Shown piece after piece: positions 46,680 through 58,964 of a stretch of DNA of 64,000 nucleotides. This DNA is from Antitrichia curtipendula (Eukaryota; Streptophyta; Bryopsida; Hypnales; Leucodontaceae). How positions within the stretch are numbered: the stretch's first letter is position 1; every line of letters begins with the position of its first letter. The notes under the pieces were generated by a model. It was not told the DNA's origin. It did no database searches and saw only the letters and a list, made by a program, of their open reading frames with translations. A program made the translations under genes and the position numbers. The stretch is from NCBI GenBank assembly GCA_951230915.1, contig OX579633.1, positions 54,884,029 through 54,948,028 of the forward strand. Reading direction: 5' to 3'.

Positions 46680-47015
46680 ATGTCAGGCACAGTTGTAAAT
46701 TTGTTTTAATGTAGTTGTAATGCAGTTATAGTGTAGCAGTTATGGAGTTGTTGTGTAGTTGTAATAAGTTATCTTGTAGTTGTAGTTTGGTTTATGTGTA
46801 AATGTTGATTGTTTGTACTATAGTTGTAGTGTAATTGTAATGCGGTTGTGGTATGATTGATATACAGTTGTATTGTTATTGTAGTATAGTTGTAATGAAG
46901 TTGTAATATGGTTGATATACAATTATAATGTAAAAGTAGTAAAGTTGTAGTATAGTTGTTGTGTAGTTGTAGCATTGTTGTAATGCACTTGTAGTGTAAT
47001 TGTGGTGTTGTACTG
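46680..47015 (+). repeat. Subterminal GTAGTTGTA repeats
   Basis: About 335 bp made largely of variants of GTAGTTGTAATG and GTTGTAGTGTA at 9-25 bp spacing. They lie inside the left end of the CACTA element and match in sense the ACAACTGC series of the other end. They produce a spurious leucine- and tyrosine-rich frame on the other strand. Confidence 0.75.
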
Positions 47016-48954
47016 TGATTATTTACATTAATTTTGTAAATATTGATATTTGATTATTTTAACAATTTCTCTGTAGTTGCTTTCTACTTGTTTTTAAGTT
47101 ATTTTGTAGTAATCATGAAATGTACACTAAGTAATTACAATCATGCTTACACCTACCACACAGTAATAAATAGAAAAAGAGTTAGCAAGTTTCAATTACA
47201 ACTCAATTATAATCTAGTGGTTCCCCATAAAAAAACACAACAACCAGGTTGTAATGCAGTTGTAAAAGAATGCAACATCACTGCAATACAGTTATGCTAT
47301 AATTGTAGCATAGTGGATATCCAGTTGTAATACAGTTGTCAACCAATTTTGACAAGGCCACAGATTATTTGCAAAAATTGCTAGTCAGCACATTGAAATT
47401 CAATTGCACATTAGTTGCAAAAGAAATTTATCTAAATCCTACAATCTACTGTAGTTGCACTCTAATTGCAAACTGTGCTTCTATAAATTGCAAACTCTTG
47501 CTAATTGTATGACATAAGCACACAAACTCTATCTTGTCTAAAGTCTTGTCAAAACTTCAAAATAAACCTAAAAGTTGCAATAAATCACACCTAGAATTCA
47601 GATTAACAAGGATTAGCAACCATATAATCCACATTACAAGATTGTATATACATAATGAGACATGATTTTTTGAAAACTACCTAATTGCACCCATAGAGCT
47701 GAAAACCACTATGCATTCAAGTCAATCACTATTTCACTAAAAACTGAACATAAAGGTTTCATTTTTTGTCAAAAACTAGACTCTACCACATATTTAGCAT
47801 ACAAACTTGCAAAATAATTGAGTTCAAACTCACCAAGTTGTGGATTTTTGAAGTTGGGTTGAAAACTGCCATTGTGGTAGAGATATTTCTACTAGAAATT
47901 CTACCAAAAACTCCTCAAAACTCACAATTGTGCTTGGTGTCATTGGAAAGCCACTAGCACAAGAAAGAACTCCAAAAAAAAATCAGAAAATAAAGATCAA
48001 AATCAAACTTACAGCAAGCAAATGAAACAAGCTTATACAAAAGAAAAAATACTTTCATTCCCAGAAAGTCTTGGCATAGCTCCGCCCTACAATTGAGAAG
48101 AATGATCCATTCAAGCCTTTTTATCCCTGAGTGCTAGGGTTCAAGGGCGGCAGCCACATATCCACCCTCCAATCTACCAATCCTAATCTGAATCAAGAGT
48201 CCACATTTTGCTAGAAGAAAATGAGTAATAAATGACTAGGCCACAACTGCGCAACTACTAGATGACTATATGACAATTGTGAAACAACTACAAAGTAATT
48301 TAATTACAATTTTGCAATTGTTATGCAGTTGTTATGGCATATTCATGTATTGCATAGTTTTCTTCAAGTTATTGAGTTTAAAAACACAACCTGATTTTAA
48401 GGTTGCATGCTTTTATAATTCCAAGGAAAATGTGGTTTTGGCAAATTCAACATTACAAATATGCTTAAAACACACTTTTACCTCAAAATGGACTATTTAA
48501 ACTTCAAAATCCAAATTGTCAGGCATATAAAAAAAACCAGTTTGCAATTTTTGAAGTTTAACATTTAATATGTCAGTTTAATAAATTATTTTAAATGAAG
48601 TAAATGAAATTTGTTCTCTTGATCTTCTATCTTCAAAAATTAACTAAAATTATTTGATAATATTAGCATTTTTGGAAATAATACTCTTTTTAATTTTTGA
48701 AACAGCTAACTATATATTTTTAGTGATGTTGTTTCTTTTAATATTGCTATTGCAATATAATTTAGTCTTTTATAAGTTTTAAAGTACATTACAAGGTTAA
48801 GGTGACAAAGCGTGGAGATGCAATTTAAAAATAGACAAACCAAGTTTGTGATAATTTTATAATTGTGTGCTTTTTAATACATTGAGCATAATCATTACTT
48901 GCATTAGAGTTTTATTTAATAAAGAAGCATTTAAATTCTAAAATTGTTATAACT

Positions 48955-49186
48955 TTAACCCTTAAACATCCATAGGGCATAGTATATACGCTAATGTATG
49001 ATTGTCATTTGCTACCAATAAGAAGTTTTAATTTGGGATCTCAAGTACCTCATTAGAACTACATTGATCTACTCTCCAACTTCTTTGTTATTCTCAAATA
49101 TAATAGAGGTGTGGATCATTCCAAATACAAGAAAAACACCCCATATTGTACTAGTCAGAGCGGCACGTTTAGAAAATTAGAGTTAA
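48955..49186 (+). mobile_element. TTAA element, class A (232 bp)
   Basis: TTAACCCTTAAACATCC to a decayed right end AGAAAATTAGAGTTAA. The interior keeps GGGCATAGTATATACGC, ATTTGGGATCTCAAGTA and AGCGGCACG. Confidence 0.88.
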
Positions 49187-50111
49187 CAACATTTTGAAAT
49201 TATTTCCATATATAAATTGAACTTTTTAAAATTGAAGTATTAGATTTTTTTTTTTTGTGACTTTCCCAACAATTATAAGAACAAAGATAAATTTTGAATT
49301 ATGCATAAATATCAATTAATATTTTGGACTAATACATGATAATAATTTTGGATTACATGAACTTTATTATCTATTATAAAAAAAATATTTTATTTTAGTA
49401 TTACAATTTAAAAGCTCACATATATTTTTGAACCTTTAAGAACTTAAAAAAAAAATTAAATTTTTAAAATTTAGAAAACTTGGAAATGATTTTGATATGT
49501 ACAGCCAATAATTTATCAATTACAAAAGGTCAATTACCTAAAATCAATGGCAATTTCTTTTGAGAAGTTGATTGGTGGATTATTCTAAAATAATCAGGTA
49601 AAATTCAAAATATAATGAACCAAATTTTTTTTAAGGTAATTATTCCACTTCTTAAATTAAAATCACCATACTTTTAGTTTCTCTTACTACCAATTTGACA
49701 TTTAAAAATCCAATTAACATTACTATTGACTAAATTTAAGATTTTTGAAGCTTCACGTCAATAAAATTACAAATAAATGTGCCTAAATTAAATAACATTG
49801 CTATTGGGGATGTTTTAATTTATACTTATTGAAATTCATTAATATGCAAACACTTCTATGTAAATTTTAGATCATAATCACAACTAATTTAAATTTCATA
49901 TCTAAGTAAATAAAATACATATTAATGTTCTACTAATTCTGTAACTATAAAAAAAGGAAACATGTAGTTTTTAGAGATGATATTTTTTATGGTCAAACAA
50001 CTTTAAAACAAATAGAATAATCATTATAAATTTTTTTTGGTATTAATAGTAACTTCTATCAAAAGATTTAAATACTATTAAGCTGTTGTTAATTATAGTG
50101 CAATTGTTTAT
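49187..50111. other. AT-rich interior of the CACTA element
   Basis: No coding frame and no repeat boundaries seen. Confidence 0.5.
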
Positions 50112-51483
50112 GGGAATTGATATGTGCACATCTAGAATTTGATATATGCACACTTGGAGAAGGAGAGAGGAAATTTTAGATATTTATCATCAACAAGTTA
50201 ACCCCTAAAGGACCATTGTCCCTTCGGGAGACAATTGGGATTTCGGACATGTACCTATGGCTAAACTACTTTACGTGATTTTCTGAAACTTTTATTGGAG
50301 ATGAGAAATCATAAGATCTACATGGTAATCTAAATTTTTCTTCATTCCAACAGTTATTGAAGAAGTTATGCATGATTAACTGAAAAACAGTGGACTGTCG
50401 GGCAGCAAAAAAAAAAAAAAAGTTGCAGTTTTTTTAATTTTTTTTAAAAATTGGTTCTTTAGATTTTTATGTATTTGGGAAGCTTTGAATCATTCAATTC
50501 TGATGAATGAGATGAAAGTTATGCAGAGTTTTAGTTTGCGGGCAGGTATGGGACTCTCAAACCTCCATTCTTTTTCCCCCTTGTAAAACTTGTTGCTTTA
50601 CTTTTTTGAGCTCTTTGTGTATTTGTTTTTTGACTCTTTTTTTTTGCAAGTTGTAGTAGACTTGGATTCCTTGGTTTTCACCATTGGGATCAAGGTTATT
50701 CACGTTTTTGAAATTTACATAAATCCTCCAATTTTGCCTAGTGTATATGTAAATTTCATGACCTTACGGCATTGTAGGATTTTACAAAGTATGATCCACA
50801 CCTTTGTTTCATTTGAAATTTCTCCAGCACATTCCTAACTTGGTCTTCTACATGGGAAAAATAAACCTCAACTTTGCGTAGAGCAATTTTTTTGCTGTTG
50901 GAGCAATCAAAGGCTTCTGAAATTTTTGGGCAGCAGGGAAAAAAACTTTTTTTTGCACTTCAGATGTTAATATCTCACTCCTCTTCTTTTAGAATGAGCT
51001 GAATTTTTCCCACAAGTACCTCCCATAGTCTAGGGCAAGATCCTATGGTTGAATTTCCAAAGAAAAACATTTTTTCTACCTTTCTACTAACTCCCCCCAA
51101 AGTGGCAGTTTTCAGTGATTTTCACAGAAAAATGGGCTTGGTCCTTTAGGGGTTAAATTGGCAAGTTTAAATTTAGATTTGAGATCTTAGTTTGCCTAAA
51201 ACCACAAAAATAGATACAATTGAAAAATGCCTAGTGGAAAAATTTAGTTCTTTTTTGCAAATAAGGGTAAAATTAATCATTTGCCCCCTAATTAAGCTTT
51301 TCCACTAGGCATTGTTTAGTTGTATTTTTCTTTGTGGTTCTAGACTAAATCAAGGTCTCCAAATCTAAATCTAAATTTAATATTTTCAATTTTAGCTTGT
51401 ATATTGATGATAAGTATCTAAAATTTACCCCTCTCCCTTAGGTGTGCATATATCAAATCCTAGATGTGCACATAACAATTCCC
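50112..51483. mobile_element. Fold-back MITE split by a TTAA element
   Basis: Left arm GGGAATTGATATGTGCACAT at 50112 and right arm ending ATGTGCACATAACAATTCCC at 51483 are mirror images for about 200 bp, including GATATATGCACAC, TTTTAGATA, TTATCATCAA and TAAATTTAGATTT. A class C element (50198-51156) sits in the left arm. Without it the MITE is about 417 bp. Confidence 0.82.
50198..51156 (+). mobile_element. TTAA element, class C (959 bp), intact
   Basis: TTAACCCCTAAAGGACC to GGTCCTTTAGGGGTTAA, 959 bp including both TTAA. It is about 98% identical (some 16 differences by eye) to 54624-55582, which has exactly the same length. Confidence 0.96.
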
Positions 51484-52392
51484 TTGTTGTTTTGATTGCA
51501 TGTTTACTACTACTTATTTACTATTGTAAAATAATTAGCATATAGTTATAATTGATAATATTGCAATTGCTTACAATGTTTGAGTTCAATTGTTCAATTA
51601 ATCAAATGTTTGTCACTTTACATTTGCAACTCAAAAACAATTGTAACACAATCATATTAAGGGTGATTATTTAACTTGAAATTTTAGGACAATGTGAACA
51701 TTGAAGTTGCAGTCGTTCCCTAATTTTTAAGTATTTTTTAAAATTATTGTAGTATTTTTTTTGGGTTTTACATAATTTGTCTACTTTTGCAGTTTTGAGG
51801 TTTTTTAGTACTACATTGGGTTGTGAAATGTGAATTTGGGGCCACAAATGAGGGTACTTGTTAAGGAGTAAGAGTTACAAGTATCTATAGACCCGTTTTG
51901 GAAAATTTCTATTTCTTTGTCTTAGCCATTCACTCAAAGTGAGCAACTTGTGCAAGGTCAATTTTTTTTTTGACAATCAACTACAATAGCCTATAGTAAT
52001 GAAAGTAATTACTAATGGCCATTTTCTGTTTTATTTTTTTGAATATTCTTAGTATTTTCTAAAAGGCAAAAAAAATTGTTCTTTTTACTAGTAACTATTA
52101 TCCTTCTATTTTTGTGCATAACTTTTAGAATAAAAAATTTCTAGGTCTGATTTTTAACAAGTATGCTATTTTAAGTGCTTTAAAATTTTTCCATATTTTA
52201 TTTTATTTATAATTAAAAAATATATATATATCATAGTACTCACAGTACTACCTAGTACTACCAGTTTTAAGGGTGTTTGAGACAAAACTGTGAAGTGTTT
52301 CTTGCAACTGCCCTTAATGATTTAAAAATTGATTGCAATTGTGAAGCAATTATTATTTTCAATATGTTATGATGTTTGGGTTTAGGGTTTAG
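51484..52392. other. AT-rich interior of the CACTA element
   Basis: No gene. CAGTACTACCTAGTACTACC at about 52240 is a small tandem repeat of AGTACTACC. Confidence 0.45.
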
Positions 52393-52522
52393 GATTCATT
52401 ACCACTAGGGCAAAGTCCAGCAAATTGGTTGCTCCAAACCAGTTTCATAGGGTTCAAGTTGCACCTTCTCTAGTTGCAGCGATTGAATTATTGGCGGAGG
52501 ATAATGTCCTAGCTTGTGCAAG
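52393..52522 (+). pseudogene. Possible captured exon of 130 bp
   Basis: A stop-free segment between an acceptor-like GGTTTAG and a donor-like AG/GTACTAGG. Its 43 codons read like real protein (KSSKLVAPNQFHRVQVAPSL then AAIELLAEDNVLACA). The family is not recognised. The last 40 bp recur at 54243-54285 in the second tandem copy, with stops. Exon capture by CACTA elements is known; here it is an inference from one exon-like piece. Confidence 0.4.
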
Positions 52523-55500
52523 GTACTAGGTTCCTTTTACTAGTCCAACTTTTTTAAAACCTTAAACCATTGTGTGGTATTGTATTTTTTTAGAATATGA
52601 AATGCAGTTGTTTTTCAGTAATTTTGTAGTGATCACAATAGTACAAATACCTAATTCAGTTAGTTTGTAGTGGTGCCACAGTAGTACAAATACCTAAGAG
52701 CAACTGCATGAATAATGCCCCAACACAATCCATCGGACTAAACCCTAAAAAGGCTCTATTGCACTCATCAATGTTGCCATGGGTTTCTAAGGACGTCTTA
52801 AAAATCCAAATCCCTAAACCAAACTAAACACATAGGAAGTTGTTCAAAAAGTAGTTGTACTCTAGTTTTTTTTAATGATCCTGCAGTAGTAGCTTAATGT
52901 TGGAGCAACTACGGTACGACTGCGTGACCTATGATCCAATATACCCAATTCATGCTCACTTGAGAAAGGCTTTTCTACATTTGATAAAGATGCTTAGTCA
53001 TGCAAGAATGCTAAGAATAAATATTCTAAATCAAAGTTCAAAATTAGGGATCCTAGAAAAAGAAAAAAAATGATTTTATTGTAGTTGTTGTCTAGTTGTT
53101 GCATAGTAAGCTTAGTAGAGAAATGCTAGAGCATCTACACTGCAATTGCATCAGCAATTCCTCAGCATAACACACTCAAACTGACGTCAATTAGTTGTTA
53201 CATCACTTGACATGTTTGCCTCAAGAAATCCAAGAGTGTTAGGAAAAAGTTACATAAACCAAATTTAAAAAGTAGAGAAATGTTTTGAAAAATTAGTTGT
53301 TTGTCAATCATTCATTAACTGTCCCACAATAGTATAGAAATGCTGCAACAACTACATGGTCACTAAGTGACATGTGACCCAACATATTCCATTCACACTG
53401 ACCTTTAAAAGGCATTATTGCACATAACATTATTGCTTGGTACATCTAAGGACTAGGGCTGTCAAAAGTAATTTATAGGAATTGAATTTAAATAATAGGG
53501 AACTAAAAAGAGAAATAATTGTACCGTAGTTGTTGTTGAATTGTCCCACAGTAGTAGAACAATGTTGGAAAAACTACATTGCAACTGCGTGAAATATTCT
53601 CCATACATAACTCATTTACACTGACCCTCAAAAAGGCGTTAATGCACTTGACAACATTGCTTAAGGACATCCAAAAGTGTCAAGAACAATTTTCACAAAT
53701 CAATTTTTAAAATTGAGTTTAAAAAACAATAGTTATACTTTAGTCATTGGTAAGTTGTCACAGAGTAGCAAAAAAATGTTAGAACCACAACATTGCAACT
53801 ACATTATGATTGCTCCAACATAATTCATTCACATTGACCTCCAAAAGATTTTTTCGGGCACAAACAATTGCCTAGGGCAGGAAAAATTTGAAAAATCCCT
53901 TTTCATGAGTGAATTATAAAGAAGATAGTAAAAGAAATGATTCGCAATTGTGCCACAGTTGTTTTTGAGTAATGTTACAGTGGAATCTAAACCAAGACAC
54001 AATTGAAGGACAATTTTGATGATAAATATGGACTACATCCTCAAGTTTCATCCGGCCAATTATTAAATTTGTTGGTCAGGAACAAAATTCTTGGATGCAG
54101 TTGTATCACAATTGCAATTACAACTGCAATACAACTTTATTGAGTCCATGTCAGCATTTTTTTTGTTCACTTCTCTATTCAGTGTTGTTGCGAACGTGCA
54201 ATTGTAAAGAAGCAATTGTATTTCACCTCATTTCCTACTAGTGAATTGAGTTATCTGTAGAGGATAATGTTTGAGCTTGTGCAAGGTACTAGGAACCCTT
54301 TACTTGTCTAGAGAGTTTTGAACCTTAAACTAATGTATGGTACTATATATTTTTTAAACATGAAATGTAGTTGTTTATTAGTAGCGCTACAGTAGTGCAT
54401 TTACCTAAGAGCAACTGCAATGCGACTGCATGAATAATATCGTAACATAACCCATCAACAATTGCACACTCACTTAAAATGGCTCTATTACACTTGTCAA
54501 TAGCAGTGTGGGTTTTTGAAGATGACGTGAGAATTGTAATTCCTAAACCAAATCAAGAACATGAAAAATTGTTAAAGATGTAGTTGTACTCTAGTCCCTT
54601 TTTAATGGTCCCGCAAGAGTAGCTTAACCCCTAAAGGACCATTGTCCCTTTGGGGGACAATTGGGATTTCAGGCATGTACCTATGGCTAAACTACTTTGC
54701 GTGATTTTCTGAAACTTTTATTGGAGATGGGAAATCATAAGATCTACATGGGAATCTAAATTTTTCTTCATTCCAACAGTTATTGAAGAAGTTATGCATG
54801 ATTAACTGAAAAACAGTGGACTGTCGGGCAGCAAAAAAAAAAAAAAAGTTGCAGTTTTTTTAATTTTTTTTAAAAATTGGTTCTTTAGATTTTTATGTAT
54901 TTGGGAAGCTTTGAATCATTCAATTCTGATGAATGAGATGAAAGTTATGTAGAGTTTTAGTTTGCGGGCAGGTATGGGACTCTCAAACCTCCATTCTTTT
55001 TCCCCCTTGTAAAACTTGTTGCTTTACTTTTTTGAGCTCTTTGTGTATTTGTTTTTTGACTCTTTTTTTTTGCAAGTTGTAGTAGACTTGGATTCCTTGG
55101 TTTTCACCATTGGGATCAAGGTAAATCATGTTTTTGAATTTTACATAAATCCTCCAATTTTGCCTAGTGTATATGTAAATTTCATGACCTTACGGCATTG
55201 TAGGATTTTACAAAGTATGATCCACACCTTTGTTTCATTTGAAATTTCTCCAGCACATTCCTAACTTGGTCTTCTACATGGGAAAAATAAACCTCAACTT
55301 TGCATAGAGCAATTTTTTTGATATTGGAGCAATCAAAGGCTTCTGAAATTTTTGGGCAGCAGGGAAAAAAACTTTTTTTTGCACTTCAGATGTTAATATC
55401 TCACTCCTCTTCTTTTAGAATGAGCTGAATTTTTCCCACAAGTACCTCCCATAGTCTAGGGCAAGATCCTATGGTTGGATTTCCAAAGAAAAACATTTTT

Positions 55501-57142
55501 TCTACCTTTCTACTAACTCCCCCCAAAGTGGCAGTTTTCAGTGATTTTCACAGAAAAATGGGCTTGGTCCTTTAGGGGTTAATTTTGGAGCAACTACTGC
55601 ACAACTGCGTGACCTATGACCCAATATACCCAAACCATGCTCACTTGAGGAATGAGGAAGGTATTTGTATGTTTGAAAAAAATGCCTAGTACATGCAAGA
55701 ATGCCAAGAATGAAAATCTTAAATTAAAGTTCGAAGAGTTGAAGGTTCAAAAAAACAAAAAAAAATGATTTTATTGTAGTGGTTGTGTAATTGTTACCAA
55801 ATGAGCTTAGTAGAGAAATGCAAAAGCAGCTACGTTATAACCCCATTATTAGTGCCTTAGCATGACATAGTCAATTTGACAGGTAGTTGTCACAACACTT
55901 GACATGTCCGCATAGGAAATTCAAAAGTGTTAAGAGAAGTTTATGTTATCCAAATTTAAAAAGTAGAAAATTTTTATGTAAAATTGGTTGTTTGCTAGTT
56001 GTTCATTAGTTGTCCCACAGTAATATAGAAATGGTGCAGCAACTATATTGCGACTAAGTGACCTGTGACCCAATATATTCCGTTCACACTGTCTTTTAAA
56101 AGGCAATATTGCACACATCATTAATCTTAGTACATTTAGGAGTGTCTAGAACAGGTTACATGAATCAAATTTATTTAATATGAGTCCCACAAAAAAATAG
56201 TTATGTTGTGGTTGTTGTTGAACTGACCTACAATAGTATAAGAATATTGGAACTCCTATATTACAACTACGTGAGATAAGCCCCATATATAACCCATTTA
56301 TATTGACCCTGATGAAAACGTTAATGCTCTTGACAATGCTGCATAATACACCTTGGATTGTTAGAAATAGGTTACATGAACTGAATTTAAATAATAATGA
56401 AGAAAAAATAATAGTTGTATTGTAGTTGTTTTTGAATTATCCCAAAGTAATAAATTTTTTTGGAACAACTACATAACAACTGCGTGAGGTATGTCCCATA
56501 TATAACTCATTCACACTGATCATGAAGAAGGCAATGAATGCACTTGACGACGCTGCTGAATGAAATCCAAAAGTGTCAAGAACAATTTATAGAAATTAAT
56601 TTTAGATATTAAGGAGATTAGAAAATAAAAAGTCATAATGTAATTGTTTATGAGTTGTCACAGAGTAGCAGATAATCATTAGAACAACTGCGCTGCAAAT
56701 GCTTCAACAATATCCATTCACACTGTCCTCAAAAAAATTATTTTGACCCTAAACATTTGCCCAAGGCAAGGAAAATTTGAAAAATTCTTTTTTTTGAGTG
56801 AATTATAAAGAAAATAGTAAAAGAAATGACTTGTAGTTGTGGCATAGTTGTTTCTCAGTAATGTTACAGTGGAATCTATATTTACATACAACTAGAGGAC
56901 AATTCTGATGAAAAATATGGACTACATCCCTAAGTTTCATCCGGCCAATCACTGAATTCGTTGGTCAAGGACAAAATTCTTGGATGTAGTTGTATCACAG
57001 TTGTGCGCAATTGTAATTACAACTAAAATACGACTGTATTGAGTCCATGTCAGCATTTTCTTTGTTCACTTCTCTATTCAGCGTTGTTGCAGACGTGCAG
57101 TTGTAAAGTGGCAGTTGTATTTCACCTCATTTCCTACTAGTG
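52481..57142. repeat. Tandem duplication of the CACTA right end
   Basis: Copy 1 is 52481-54242, copy 2 is 54243-57142 (1.94 kb without the TTAA element). Both begin with GAGGATAATG and GCTTGTGCAAGGTACTAGG and end with TTTCACCTCATTTCCTACTAGTG. Within each copy about five or six diverged subunits of roughly 210-225 bp recur, marked by AGTTGT...CCCACAGTAGTA, GCAACTAC, CATTCACACTGACC and AAAAAGGC. Confidence 0.8.
54624..55582 (+). mobile_element. TTAA element, class C (959 bp), intact
   Basis: TTAACCCCTAAAGGACC to GGTCCTTTAGGGGTTAA. The flanks GAGTAGC and TTTTGGAGCAACTAC are continuous at one TTAA (52894-52897) in the other tandem copy, where the element is absent. This is the clearest empty site in the window. 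Confidence 0.97.
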
Positions 57143-57555
57143 AATCGGGGGCTGGTCAGTCTATTAAAAAATGACCGATTATTTGTTAGATTGGGGTCCG
57201 GAAAAGGCTTTTGTCATACACTTACCTTGGCAACATGGTACTAATATATAGAGGATATGACATTAGTTCTTAATCAAAGAATGCACTAGCTGTAAGGTGA
57301 GAAGGTGAACGGGGAAGTTTTGGAGGGTACGTCCTCCAGACAGGCTTGCAAGAGAGTTGTGGGAACATAAAACCCTGGTTGTGTCTACTCGTCAAGTAAG
57401 TCAAGTTATGCGCATTGTTAAGCTTGGATATAGAACTCAATTCCTAAAATTGAGAGTTCAAGTTGTGAAATTGAGAGCCCAAGTCAATGGCTACTATGTC
57501 CATAGGGCACAAGTCATCTGTATTGATAACTAGTTTGTAAACCCATTTAACCAAG

Positions 57556-57789
57556 TTAACCCCTAAACGTTTCAATGACCCTTTGCAACCAGTACAATAC
57601 AAGGTATTTTCCCTGTATTTGGAGTGGATTGACACCTCTACTACATTTGAGACTAACAAAGAAACTGAAGAATAGATCAATGCGGTTCTAGTGAGCTACT
57701 TGAAATCCCAAATTGAAATTTTTTATTGGTAGCAAATGACACTTATACGTCAGCGTATGTACGGTTCCCAGGGAACGTTTAAGAGTTAA
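57556..57789 (-). mobile_element. TTAA element, class A (234 bp), reverse orientation
   Basis: TTAACCCCTAAACG at the left; right end AACGTTTAAGAGTTAA slightly mutated. It shares its right TTAA (57786-57789) with the class B element that follows. Confidence 0.93.
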
Positions 57790-58716
57790 CCTCTAAAGCA
57801 CTAAGCTCATTTTTTCACCAAACCGCTCTAAAACTGCGACTGCTAGGACAAGTACCAAATTTTAGAAAAAAACTTCTTTTGACAAATGTAGCCGTAAGAT
57901 CTTGCACTACACTAGTATAAAAAGATGTGGAAAAAAATTCAGGAGTTTTCACCATGTAGATTGTTAGATATTTCAATTTGAATTAACAAAAAGTCATTTT
58001 TTGTCTCTGCTAAAATCCGGGCAGCTGCACTTCACAAGGTCATATTTGTATGGAAAAAACTCCAAAATGATTGCAATTTTTTGCATTTGTTTTTCAAATC
58101 AAGTTGGGTACACACATAAAAAATCTCAAAACATTTGGAATTGTAAAATACATGGAAAAAAGGTAGTAAGTAAAAATAAGTAGAGAATGATTCAAACCAC
58201 TAAATTGTTAATAACTTAATTACAAAAATGCAAAATTCCAATTCCAATGGTTATAATGTTGTGATAAAGAACCTACATCTTTTTTTTTTTTTTTTTTTCT
58301 AAAACATTGAAAATTGAGCAAATTAATGGACTTCAAAGTTTATTTTAGAGTAGAGAATCCATAACTGCCCACAAACAAAATCTTCTCATAACTTTCATCT
58401 CATTGATCAAAACAAAATGATTCAAAGCTTTTCAAGTATATGTAAATCTTAAGAACCAATTTCCAAATACAAAATTCAAAAAATGCAATTTTTCAAAAAA
58501 AAAATTGGCTGCCCGCTAAGCAAACAAAACTACATATTGTGCAATAACTTTTGAACCATGAAGGCAAAAGTTATGAAAATTGTTGAGCCTTAAAGCTACT
58601 CCTTGGATACATCATGTGTGAAAAATTCAAAGAAAACAAATGAAAACTCCATTTGTAGTGAGTTGCCCAAAATTGCTATGTTGCCAAAAAAGGGGGTCCA
58701 GTGCTTTAGGGGTTAA
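57786..58716 (-). mobile_element. TTAA element, class B (931 bp), reverse orientation
   Basis: TTAACCTCTAAAGCAC to GTGCTTTAGGGGTTAA. It carries an unoccupied TTAA at 58590-58593, the site used by the nested class A in 36658-37802. The pair 57556-58716 together interrupts a TTAA in the loop of a host hairpin. Confidence 0.93.
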
Positions 58717-58964
58717 ATGAGTTTACAAAGTAGTAAAAAAATAAATTCTACTTAGCATTCATTTAGAATCCATTTAGCATCCATTTAGCTTAGGTCAATC
58801 TATTTAATTAGCACCCAATTGGCATCTATTTAACATCCATTTAGCATCCATTTAGTACAAGACTTAACATCTATTTAACATCCGCTTAGCATAGTTTGAG
58901 ATTTATATTTAAAAAAATCTAATTATAAAATTTGAACTTCTACTTTTGTCTAAATTCACTTTGA

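Larger units (their letters stand above)
46263..57142. mobile_element. Large CACTA element (10.9 kb) with nested insertions
   Basis: The left end CACTAGTAGGA and the right end TCCTACTAGTG are inverted repeats. Inside them ACAACTGC, ACTTTAC and ACTG recur at matching distances, and AAT stands outside both ends (46260-46262 and 57143-57145), the 3-bp duplication of CACTA elements. ACAACTGC/GCAGTTGT words are dense towards both ends, like the transposase-binding sites of En/Spm. No transposase is evident. It contains a class A and two class C TTAA elements and a fold-back MITE, and its right end has been duplicated in tandem. Confidence 0.78.

Noticed and set aside
46769..46975. 68-codon minus-strand frame of Leu, Tyr, Thr repeats
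   Set aside because: Product of the GTAGTTGTA subterminal repeats of the CACTA element.
54243..54246. Internal terminus as the true right end of the CACTA element
   Set aside because: AAT also follows it, but the next bases continue the tandem repeat; the outer end at 57142 leads into non-repeat DNA and is the better boundary.
50590..55264. Two nearly identical 82-codon frames (50590 and 55016)
   Set aside because: They lie in two recent copies of the same class C element; identity comes from recent copying and the product has no known motif.
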